From positions 434,001 through 498,000 of the forward strand of contig LR990067.1 of the NCBI GenBank assembly GCA_905147135.1: a stretch of DNA of 64,000 bases, written 5' to 3'. The DNA comes from Blastobasis lacticolella. Taxonomy: Eukaryota; Arthropoda; Insecta; Lepidoptera; Blastobasidae. Shown piece after piece: positions 55,012 through 64,000 of this stretch (positions within the stretch are counted from its first letter, which is position 1; every line of letters starts with the position of its first letter). The position numbers and the translations under genes are program-made. The notes under the pieces were generated by a model. It saw only the letters and a program-made list of their open reading frames with translations. It was not told where the DNA came from and searched no databases.

Positions 55012-55257
55012 TTGGAACATTATGCTATGAGTGTAGATAAAAAAAATTCCAAAAGTAGAAACGCAGCGCCGAAAACAAGATTCGGTATTTTAAAAGAAAA
55101 AGCAATTAACATACGATGTCACAAAGTGGCGATATTCTCGGATTCCACATCAGATTCCGATAAATATTCATGTACCTACAATATTTTCGCCGAATTTAGT
55201 TACTTTTATAATTTATGCATTGAGTGTTTTAATAAAAAACCTGGGGGTTGGCCGTGA
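55012..55257 (+). CDS. Hypothetical 81-residue ORF, arm B copy
   Basis: Inverted counterpart of 20,644-20,889, open along its whole length with two residue changes (Leu to Ile, Asn to Tyr). No domain recognised. It ends in a CCTGGGGGTTGG word that recurs at 56.5-56.9 kb, which hints that it belongs to a repeat. Confidence 0.25.
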   Translation: MEHYAMSVDKKNSKSRNAAPKTRFGILKEKAINIRCHKVAIFSDSTSDSDKYSCTYNIFAEFSYFYNLCIECFNKKPGGWP

Positions 55258-55276
55258 GTCAACACGACGGTGATTT

Positions 55277-56484
55277 ACACCCGGTTTCTGAAACGCTTGT
55301 CAAATCATTGATTAGCTAACAGACTGTCAAATTTAACAAGCTGTTAAATCACGGTGGGTTTCTGAGGGGCCAATCAAACTAAAATTAGCTAATCGACCAT
55401 TAACAAGAGATCAATTTTTTCGTCTGGCTACCCCTGCTAAAATTAGTCACATTCATTCACTCATATATGTTTTGTTTCTGTCTAACGCATTGATTTGTCT
55501 CTGTCCCTAGCGGCCTTTAGAAGCCAAAATTGAATGTGATATTCAACTTTAAGATGAAACTGAAAGCGATTATATAGTTATCGTGTAAAATCGAAAATTA
55601 TGAAAAAAATATACAGAGCGAGAAAAGAGGACTTATACCAATACTTATGTTTTAGGGTCACGGGTTCCAGTAAGTCAGTAATCCTAAGGCAGTTAGATAG
55701 GTCCCGGTCCACTGCTGAATACAGGCCTCCCACGGCTTACACTCCGGTCGACTGTTTTCTTGCATCCATCGGCTCCCTAGGATCTTAAAGAGGTCGTCCG
55801 TCCATCTCTTGGGAGGCCATCCGCCCCATCGGCTATCGATTCTGTGAGTTTCTCCCAATAATCCCATTAGTTAAATCCGAGTTCGAGTCCTAGACACGGA
55901 CCGGTTCGTGGTTCAGGTCCAGGTCCTGGCCCCGCACCAGGTCCTAGTTCAGGTCCAGGTCCAGGCCCTGGCTCCGCACCAGGTCCTGGTTCAGGTTCAG
56001 GTCCTGACCCCGGTCCAGGTCCTGGACCAGCTAATGTTTATGGTCTATGTGCTGGCACTAGTCTAGGTCCTGGTTCTGGTTCAAGCTCAAATTGTGATCA
56101 AGGTTCCAGTTTTGGTCATGGTCCTGTAGCAGAACCTGGACCCTAGACCTGGACTTTGTCTTGGACCAAAACTAGGACCTGGACCAGGGCCAGGACCAAG
56201 ACCTAGACCAAGAAAATTGAATATAATTTCTTTTGACAATCGATAAATTGGTCGATTTTCGCTAATTAAAATAACAAGGCGATAATATACAGTTAACATG
56301 AGAAAAAGGTTCCCGGAAACCCAACATTACATTAATCAGCCGTTAATTGGAGATTTGACAATCCGTTAACAAGGTGTTAACAAACTGTCAATTGGCCCTT
56401 TCAGAAACCCAAACTGCATTTAATCAGAGATTAACAAGCTGTTACGTAATTTTTGCGTCGACAAGCGTTTCAGAAACCGGGTGT
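55277..56484. mobile_element. Element X, arm B copy (1,208 bp, TIR ends)
   Basis: The ends ACACCCGGTTTCTGAAAC are inverted. The subterminal parts share repeated AACAAGCTGTTA and GTTTCTGA words. It contains an RTE-like LINE tail (minus, GGWPPKRWTDDL) and a GGTCC minisatellite. No target duplication is clear. Confidence 0.65.
55880..56215 (+). repeat. GGTCCAGGTCCTGG-type minisatellite, arm B
   Basis: Counterpart of 20,046-20,300 with a different number and order of units. Confidence 0.7.
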
Positions 56485-56534
56485 TAGCTTGATGTATATA
56501 CAATAAAAAATGAAGAATATAATTAAAATTTCAT

Positions 56535-56930
56535 CCGGAGGTTGGTCGAGAATCAACACGACGGTAAGAAATAACTACGCATATGCACCGCCTGGGGGTT
56601 GGTCGTGAATCAACTCGAAGGCAATATGCAATAATCTAGTGTCTCAACCTGCTGATTAACGAGGTTTTAGATTCTTTAGATTTCGATTAAAACTCAAGTA
56701 AGTACCTATTTTACGCGATTTTTGCTTAATGTGATACGTGTAATTTATGCATCTAGTGTTTCAATGTAAAACCTGGGGGTTGGCCGTGAGTCCACACGAT
56801 GGTAAAAACCTGGATGTTGGTCGAGAATCTACGCGACGGTAAAATTATTCACCTGGATGTTGGTCGAGAACCAACACGACGGTATCGACACAAAGCCTGG
56901 AGGTTGGTCGTGAACCATCACGAAGGCAAT
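56535..56930 (+). repeat. Spaced repeats of a hairpin-forming 30-bp motif
   Basis: Units reading like CCTGGGGGTTGGTCGTGAAT followed by CAACACGACGGTAA recur at about 56,535, 56,590, 56,775, 56,815, 56,855 and 56,898, and singly at 20,640 and 55,245. Many contain TCGTG-AATCAA-CACGA, a 5-bp stem. Some also share a downstream gcaatatgcaataat and gtctcaacctgctgat block. Confidence 0.65.
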
Positions 56931-58129
56931 GTGCAATAATCCCAAGTGTCTCAACCTGCTGATGATCAAGGATCATTTAGAGGTTTATGACATCTACCTA
57001 CCCGCCACCGTCGATCGAGAATCGGCAGCGTGCGGGAAACTTTTATTTAGTGGATATACCCACATTCTTCACATATCCGTGGTTTTATCTTCGGAATGGT
57101 TTTTAGTTGACCGGGGATCAATACAAACACTTTAATATATTATGAACACTCGATGAACGATGAGAATAATACTTTAAACAGTGGGGCATTAAGTACCTAC
57201 TAGTAAAGTAGTACCACTCGTCCGTAACTCGTTTGTTCTAAAACGGACATTATATGATTTTGTCTGCGGTTTTAGACATCGACACACCTCCGGATGCAAT
57301 TACTGAGAGGTATTACTTGCTACTGAGGCGTCAACAGACCTGCCCCAGGTCTCCGTCGCCGATAGAGTAGCGAAAGAGCCTCTGTCGGTACCGACCGATG
57401 CGCCCGCACACAGTTAGACCCAAAGCTGTTGCGGCCCTCGAAGCCAATATCCACAACGAACCCGAGCACGGGAACAAAATGCATAACAATATGAGTCTAT
57501 TGTGACTCCCTTACAAGGAAAAGATCCTTAAGAGTTATTTAGTGCCGGAAAACATAAAGTTATCCCAGGCTCAAAAATATAATTTCGTAATAATAAAGTT
57601 CAGGCTCGATAACCGAGAGCGAGAGCTTTAGAAGTCCCATTCTATAAGTCCGTGGCACAATGTCTATGTTGCCCCTGGTATAGACAAGTTTTCTGTCTCC
57701 TGACCTGGTATACCAAACTTTTTGCTCCTGACGAAAAAATCGTCCATTAAAATGTTAGTAGATTTGGGTGCAATTTCAGTGTTCAGCCGTACACCTTGCA
57801 TCGGGCAGGCGGCAGCCCCACATACCTGATCAATTTTTATCCAAAATATTCCCGGCACCTAGACCGAAGGGGAAAAAAGATTCACCATAAATCAAATCAA
57901 ACACCTACGTTGTGAATTATCTTATATCTGAAGAATGAAGCGACTCATATAATATCGATCGAACTTCGCGAAGTTCGTTTGATCATATATAAAATGTATG
58001 TATATAGAGTACTCACTCATTTTCTTTCACTATTTTTTCATCACTTTCTTTATTAATAAATGCACTTTGTTTATAACACTTTATACACAAATTTTACGCG
58101 TACAGCTATTCACTGTTGTACATAGATGA
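56931..58129. other. No recognisable gene
   Basis: Short frames only. A GC-richer stretch at 57,280-57,480 may be a retroelement shred, but I see no motif. Confidence 0.35.
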
Positions 58130-58565
58130 TAGATACCTATACACCTATATACTTTCTCACAAACAGCTGCTTACGTATTCGTCCGATTTCGGAGCAGCTC
58201 GTCTCGATCCATGCGAGCTTCGTACAGTCGTACCATATACATACACGTTAAGGTTCAACTAGTCGCGGGCTCGAACTCACTCGTGGACGCGGCCAAAAAG
58301 CACGCTGTCTCACCTAGCATTGTGTCTAAAAGAGATAGAATCAGTTATGAGCAGTTAGCAGCTAGTCTACACGCGTCTAGTCGCACCCACACAAACACCG
58401 TGCCGAAGTCTGCCGAACTGAAACGACGTTAGACGATGCACGGCTTTCAACGCCGCACCGCTGTGCCGTAAGGAGTGGGGGGTGTTAGGTTTATTTCGTT
58501 ACGGAATTTCTTGATTCGGTCGCCGCGCTCAAAGCCCGCGATAAAAGCTATGCAAATAAAGTTAA
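58130..58565 (-). mobile_element. Non-autonomous Helentron fragment
   Basis: It matches the inverse of 51,353-51,760, including the ttcggagcagctcg, gatagaatcagttatgagc and gcccgcgataaaagc words, without the second terminus. Confidence 0.6.
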
Positions 58566-58795
58566 CTAGAATTTAAAAAATTTTTAAAATAATAAGTCAA
58601 ATAATCATAGAAATATACAAATTAGCTACAATAATTGTCATAATATTAATAAAATAGTATAAAAAATTTTGTATTTCGTTATTTCTATAACCTCCCGCAC
58701 TAGGCGTGGTATATAGTGGCGTTTCGCCGAAACCGGATAATATGTGTAGTGAAAGTGTAGTGAATAACCACGAAAGTCTTGAAACTTAAACTTAC

Positions 58796-58936
58796 TTTTT
58801 CTGGTCGTCAGGGGTTTTCTGGGACCCCTGGGCAGGAGAGATCTGCATGGGCTTGCCGGGGCTCTTGGAGACTACAGTCACTGCAGCCTGGTTGCCAACG
58901 CTCACGTTTGTCGTGTTCGGCAACCGTGAGTTGACA
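58796..58936 (-). CDS. 141-nt symmetric exon module, copy c (arm B)
   Basis: The minus-strand acceptor is ATTTACAG and the donor GTAAGT. 141 nt, open, phase 2 to 2. The encoded words RLPNTTNVSVGNQAA and SPAQGSQKTPDDQK are the same type as exon 4 at 19,103-19,243. The LINE at 58,973 lies in its upstream intron. Confidence 0.65.
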
Positions 58937-58972
58937 CTGTAAATGAAGGAGTGGAATGAGTCAAAGTTAACT

Positions 58973-59933
58973 CATTATCATCATATATTCAAGAGTAAGA
59001 CTGTTGTCGGCGGAGCAATCTATCAATGGTGTACTCCAGATATTAAAGCTAGAATAGCGATGGCAAAGACAGAATTCTACAAGAAAAAGCACCTATTAAA
59101 ATCAAAAATAGCTAAATTCTCTGAAAAACAATTAATCAAAGTTTATATCTGGAGTATTGCACTGTACGGGAGTGAGATGTGGACGCTGACTGCGGATAAG
59201 AAGAGATTGGAGGCATTTGAAAAGTGGTGCTGGAGAAACAATGGAAAGGATTAGCTGGACTAAAAGAAGACAAACGAAGAAGTATTGAAAGGAGGTCCAG
59301 ACAACCCAGCCTATATGACCAATAGAATTGAGCTATATGTAATTGGAAAGGACTTTTCATTCGTTACAACTTTTACTATGGTGACAACTCTCGAGTCGTT
59401 GTGGGAAAAAATTATGGTCTATTCAAATAAAATTCATTTTGTACTGGAAAATTCGGCCTATATGACCAATAACGTTGACCGTGACCTAAACTGTAGAGAT
59501 ATGGGACTTGCCATCAGAGCCGATCTAATGAAGGTTCATTTAAAATGGACATAACTTTTTACCCACAGCGATTCAAAAGATGTCGTCATAGTAGAACTTG
59601 TAGCAAATGAAAAATCCTTTCAAATGACATATCGCTCAACGTTATTGGTCATATGGGCTGGGGTCCATATATTTCTGCCGGTCCTCCTTAGTGAATAAGA
59701 AGCGAAATTTACTGAAAGTTCTTGAGAACAGAAGGGGAAAATGCTAGGACATTTATAAGACAGACACCTTTATGAGAGTGATAATAGAAGGCAAAATTGA
59801 GGGAAAGAGAGGAAGAGAAAGGCCAAGATCTAAATATTGGAAGGACGTGAAGGTAAAAGTGAGCGCCGGGGATTATTAAGAGATGAAGAGGTTGGCAGAC
59901 AAGACAGAAGAGTGGCGATTGCGTTACCGACAA
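58973..59933 (+). mobile_element. RTE-like LINE 3' fragment with 15-bp TSD
   Basis: The frame reads ARIAMAKTEFYKKKHLL, LIKVYIWSIALYGSEMW and FEKWCWR. After an inserted TIR element it resumes (KKRNLLKVLENRRGKMLGH, RGRERPRSKYWKDV). The target duplication GAGTCAAAGTTAACT / GAGTCAAAATTAACT flanks it at 58,958-58,972 and 59,934-59,948. 5'-truncated and inactive. Confidence 0.8.
59288..59691. mobile_element. TIR element inside the LINE fragment
   Basis: Imperfect inverted arms of over 100 bp start GGAGGTCCAGACAACCC on the left; the reverse complement of the right end starts GGAGGACCGGCAGAAA. Both contain CATATGACCAATA or TATATGACCAATA. It interrupts the LINE frame. Confidence 0.65.
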
Positions 59934-60062
59934 GAGTCAAAATTAACTAAATAAACAAATATGTTTGGACAATTCACACAGCGCCATCTAGCCCCAAAGT
60001 AAGCAAAGCTTGTGTTATGGGTGTTAGATAACTGATAAACTATTTATTTTCACTGTACATAT

Positions 60063-61313
60063 TAGGTTGGGGAAAAAGTCCTTTGTAAACTTGTAATAAA
60101 ACCTCTTTGGCTATACTTTTTGTACCTGGCTGGTTTTGGTATCATTTATAAGTTTAAATTTTAAATAAGATAATTCCAAATTCAAATTATGAAAATGCGT
60201 GATTTTCAATGTTTTTCCCACCGTCAAGATGAGTGAATCTAATGAAGAAATTAGACATATTGTAAAATTTTACAAAAAAGGTAAAAATGCAATGAAAGCC
60301 GCGAAAAAAATTTGCGATGTTTATGGACCTAATGCACAGTAGCACAAATTTGGTTTAAGCGTTTTCAATCCGGAAATTTTGATGTCAAAGATGCACGTCG
60401 CTCTGGTCGCCCTGTTACGGATAAAATGGATGCTATTTTTGAAAAAGTGGAGCAAGATCGGCATATCAGTAGTTACGAGGTAGCTGAAGAACTGGGAATT
60501 GACCACAAAATAGTTTTGGCGCCATTGAAAAAAAATGGGTACACAAAAAAGCTCGATATTTGGGTACCTCACGAGCTCTCTGAAAGAAACCTAATGAACC
60601 GTGTACTCATTTGTGATTCTTTATTACGACGTAATGAAACCGAACCATTTTTGAAGAAATTGATAACAAGTGATGAAAAGTGGATTACGTACGACAAGAA
60701 CGTGCGAAAAAGGTCATGGTCAAAGGCCGGTCAGGCTTCACAGACTGTGGCGGAACCCAGGTTAACTCGCAACAAGGTGATGCTGTGTGTGTGGTGGAAT
60801 TGGAAGGGCATTATTCATTATGAGCTGTTACCATCAGGCAGGACCATCGATTCAGAACTCTACTGCGAACAACTGATAAGATTAAAGCTGACAACTGACA
60901 AGAAGTTGAGATTAAGCGGCCGGAATTAATCAACAGAAGGGGTGTGGTTTTTCATCATGATAACGCTAGACCTCACACATCTTTAACAACTCAGCAAAAA
61001 TTAAGAGAGTTTGGCTGGGAGGTGTTAATGCATCCGCCGTATAATCCTGACCTTGCACCTTCAGATTTCCACCTGTTTCGGTCTCTTCAGAATTCTTTAG
61101 GCAGTGTCATCACGAGAGAAAACTACTTGACGCAGTTTTTTGATCAGAAGCCCCAAAATTTATATAGCAATGGGATCATGTCCCTTTCTATAAGATGGCA
61201 AAATGTTATTAAACAAAATTGTACCTACATACTTTAGTTAAACGTAAATAAACTATATTAAAAACTGTTTTGAATTTTCATATAAAATGCGATGAAACTT
61301 TGTCCCCAACCTA
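60063..61313 (+). mobile_element. mariner element, transposase broken by frameshifts
   Basis: The ends TAGGTTGGGGAAAAAGT and inverted TAGGTTGGGGACAAAGT mark a 1.25-kb mariner at a TA site. The transposase region starts at ATG 60,229. A frameshift near 60,343 and another near 60,910 split it. Readable family motifs are WVPHELSERN, LITSDEKWITYD (first catalytic Asp), VVFHHDNARPH (second) and YNPDLAPSDFHLF (third), the D,D34D pattern. The last helix reads GIMSLSIRWQNVI. Inactive. It sits in an intron between 141-nt modules. Confidence 0.9.
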
Positions 61314-61584
61314 TTATTATCGGGTTTGTTATAACTAGTGTCATGTAAGAAGAGACTTGGCGGGTCACGTGGGGCGACTGGCGCAGTAGGCGATTACCTG
61401 CGCGAAATCCCCTCTACTACCATTTGACAAGTTTCTTCTTTCATGACGCGGATTATACCACGGTTAGTATTGTATTTACCTCGATATATCGACGCAATTG
61501 CATGTGTCATGGACAAAAACCCGATCACATGTGTAAAGTTAGCGAATAACCACGAAAACCGTAAAATCTAAACTACTTATTTAC

Positions 61585-61725
61585 TTTCTCTGGTCGTCAG
61601 GGGTCCTATGTGACCCCTGGGCAGGAGGGGTCTGCGAGGCCTTGCCGGGGCTGTTGGGGACTACAATGACGTCAGGCTGTTTGCCAACTCCCCCCTTTAA
61701 CGTGTTCGGGAACCGTGAGTTGACA
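61585..61725 (-). CDS. 141-nt symmetric exon module, copy b (arm B)
   Basis: The minus-strand acceptor is CCCTTACAG and the donor GTAAAT, open and phase 2 to 2. It encodes RFPNTLKGGVGKQP, DVIVVPNSPGKASQ and PPAQGSHRTPDDQRK. Nearly identical to copy a at 62,253. Confidence 0.7.
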
Positions 61726-61784
61726 CTGTAAGGGAAGGAGTGGAATGAGTCATGTTTAACTAAATAAATAAATATGCTTGGACA

Positions 61785-62118
61785 ATGAGGAGTTTTCCAG
61801 TAGGTATTGATAGTTGGTTTCAAAAAGCATCAATAGATGGCGCTCCTACAATTTTGGTAATCTTTTTATAATCTGTATGATGGTGGCAGTGATTTCATGC
61901 AGCCAAGGTTGAACGAAGTGTAAAAAGAAATGTTTATAGAAGTTGGCACTATGTTCCATTATTATTACAACCTCTAAAATGGTTGAAAACTATTGACAAA
62001 TACAATTTATCCAATACAACGTACCCAGTGTTTATATCCTATTTGCTAAGAAACTATTTCAAGCGATTATCAATTACCAAAATTGTCGGGGCGCCATCTA
62101 GTGAGTGGTTAATAATGC
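61785..62118. mobile_element. TGAGGAGTTTTCC MITE, truncated
   Basis: The left terminus is present and the right end is lost after the gtgagtggttaa word. It lies in the intron between modules a and b. Confidence 0.7.
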
Positions 62119-62252
62119 TCAAATTCAAATCAAAGTCAAATTAGTTTTATTATAATAATTATGTTATAATATTAATAAAATATTATAAAAATTGTGTTAC
62201 GAGTGCAAGCTCGTGTTATGGTTGCTAGATAACTGATATACTACTTATTTAC

Positions 62253-62393
62253 TTTTTCTGGTCGTCAGGGGTCCTATGTGACCCCTGGGCAGGAGGGGTC
62301 TGCGAGGCCTTGCCGGGGCTGTTGGGGACTACAATGACGTCAGGCTGTTTGCCAACACCCCCCTTTAACGTGTTCGGGAACCGTGAGTTGACA
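62253..62393 (-). CDS. 141-nt symmetric exon module, copy a (arm B)
   Basis: The minus-strand acceptor is ATTTGCAG and the donor GTAAAT. Open, phase 2 to 2, and nearly the same peptide as copy b. The intron sequence on both sides also matches copy b, so this is a recent tandem duplication of exon plus intron. Confidence 0.7.
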
Positions 62394-62769
62394 CTGCAAA
62401 TGAAGGAGTGGAATGAGTCATGTTTAACTAAATAAATAAATATGCTTGGACAATTCATAGAGCGCCATCTAGCCATAAAGTAAGCAAATATTCATTATCA
62501 TTTATTTACAGTATTAACTATACATTGTCATTATTTTTTTCAATTTAATATAAATCAACACATTTCGTTAATTTCAATATTGAAAATATTAACATTAATT
62601 AGAACAATAAGTCAAATTATTATTATTATTTTCTTTATTCGAGTAACAGTGACTCAATTTGTTAGTATTATCACACCTTACTTACTAATGTTAGTAACAA
62701 ATTTTATAGTTTTTGTTGCGAGCCACCTGGAGGTGTCCGCATCTATTTATAAATACACAGTCAACACTG

Positions 62770-63354
62770 TCCGCTATCATGCCGAGAACGCTGTTGGTGC
62801 TAGCCCGCACTCTGCCTACCAGCGCCGCGGCCCGCTTGCGCATCACGGTGTAGAAGCAGTGCGCGCGCGACTCCACGAACGCCGGATGCACTGCAGTGAC
62901 GGGGTAGCCTCAACATCGCCTTCAGTGCATTGTTATACTGTATACGAATATAATCGAACGCCCTCCGCGTATGACTCACCCACAGGCTGCAGGTGTACAG
63001 AGAACTGCAGAAAGCTTTAAACAGCGTCACCTTCGCACTATTTGAGCAGCGTACAAACCTGCGAGCAATCATGTTTGCTCTCACGGAGAGCGCTCTCCTT
63101 TCCCGTTCGATGTCAGCATCGTCCTTGAGGCTGCTCGTGACTATATGACCCAGATATTTAAATTTATCTACCTTTGTAAGGGGCACCCCATATAGTGTTA
63201 CAGGCGGATACTCCGAGGGACGTCTGCGACCAGCCTCAAACACCATGAACTGACTCTTAAGTACATTATACTTGAGACCGTGAACACCAGCGTACGACTC
63301 ACAAATACCCAGCACTTTTCTTATACCGCACACTGACGCGCTCAGCAGCGCCAT
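62770..63354 (-). mobile_element. LINE reverse transcriptase C-terminal fragment
   Basis: The minus-strand frame has LKYNVLKSQFMVFEAG, FKYLGHIVTSSLKDD and MLRLPRHCSASG, the post-catalytic part of a non-LTR RT. After a frameshift near 62,890 it continues as AFVESRAHCFYTVMRKR. The catalytic box is missing. Group not determined. Confidence 0.7.
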
Positions 63355-63449
63355 GTCAGAACCTAAAGATGTTGATAAGTTCGGGGGGGGACATTTGTTT
63401 GTTTAAGTTTTTCCCACAGTTTGTCATAAGAAACCAGGTCAAAGGTACT

Positions 63450-63960
63450 TTCGAAAGGACATCAATCTTCTAGAAAGTGTTCAAAGAAGAGCTACTAAAA
63501 TACCGACTGGCCTACGTCGCAAATCCTATGAAGAAAGACTTCGCATACTACGCCTCACTACTCTGGAAGAGAGACGGCAGCGCGGTGATCTCATTGAAAC
63601 ATATAAGATTTTATCATACCAGTACAATCTCCCTCACATTCATGAAATGTTTATTACAAAAAAGGGCTGCAAGTCGCACAGAGGTCACGAAATGCAATTA
63701 GAACGCGCACCATCCAACACCAATACTGCACATCACTTCTTCTCTAACAGAGTGGTATCAAACTGGAACAAATTACCACAAAATGTTGTGACAGCTGTGT
63801 CAGTGAATTCCTTCAAGAACAGACTGGACGAGTGGTTGAAGTCAAACAAACTGTCTCTACTTGATTTAAAATAAATTTCAACACTGTGTGATATAGACAC
63901 ATCAGCAACAATGCTGCTCGTCTATAACCTAATAAATAAATAAATAAATAAATAAAAGCC
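63450..63960 (+). mobile_element. LINE 3' end with AATAAATAAA tail
   Basis: One frame reads ESVQRRATKIPTGLR, SYEERLRILRLTTLEERR, GDLIETYKIL and, at the end, VSNWNKLPQNVV and FKNRLDEWLKSNK, the C-terminal domain of a CR1/L2-like LINE. The stop is at about 63,874, followed by a 3' tail of AATA repeats at 63,930-63,955. Confidence 0.8.
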
Positions 63961-64000
63961 TTAGACAAATCTAAGAAACAGACAAATACCGGTGTATTTC

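Noticed and set aside
20046..56215. CRISPR-like array
   Set aside because: Repeated words in the GGTCC and 56.5-kb regions lack uniform repeats and unique spacers, and the genome is eukaryotic.

Overview
This window looks like nuclear DNA of an insect, most likely a moth or butterfly. It is AT-rich, has spliceosomal introns with GT/AG ends, and is crowded with transposons: hAT, Tc1/mariner-like TIR elements, Helentron/Helitron, CR1-like and RTE-like LINEs, and tRNA-derived SINEs. Several interspersed repeats, including the one that starts near a tagaatagcacc box and ends in GATGAT, are of kinds I associate with Lepidoptera. There is no prokaryotic or organellar signal. Identity is inferred from reading; no database search was run.

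Layout. 1-12 kb is a stack of nested DNA transposons: a small TIR element holds a hAT element (8-bp target duplication), which holds a 5.2-kb TIR element with an internal hAT MITE, and a second 4.1-kb copy of the TIR element follows. From 12.5 kb a spliced gene runs on the + strand (six exons, 12,533-24,022). Its last exon encodes a 9-residue tandem repeat and an acidic tail. A second gene, an intact three-exon BEN-domain protein, follows at 25,692-27,537.

The region from the fourth exon of the first gene to just past the BEN gene (about 19.1-27.7 kb) is duplicated in inverted orientation at about 43.9-62.4 kb. The second BEN gene (44,790-46,626) is also intact. The second copy of the repeat gene keeps its last two exons and has three copies of a phase-symmetric 141-nt exon, but its 5' exons are not in the window. 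The 16-kb spacer between the arms holds two decayed CR1-like LINEs, a dead protein tyrosine phosphatase fragment, SINEs, TIR elements and three near-perfect snap-back palindromes.

The arms differ by datable insertions. A hAT MITE and an interspersed repeat are shared. A 953-bp TIR element, a 735-bp hAT and coding Helentron remains occur only in arm B, and for the first two the empty target can be read in arm A. The coding repeat has 26 units in arm A and 5 in arm B. The 59-64 kb end carries LINE fragments and a frameshifted mariner lying among the duplicated exons.

The likely functional content is the two BEN genes and the two copies of the repeat/SIM-like gene. Everything else recognised is mobile or decayed.
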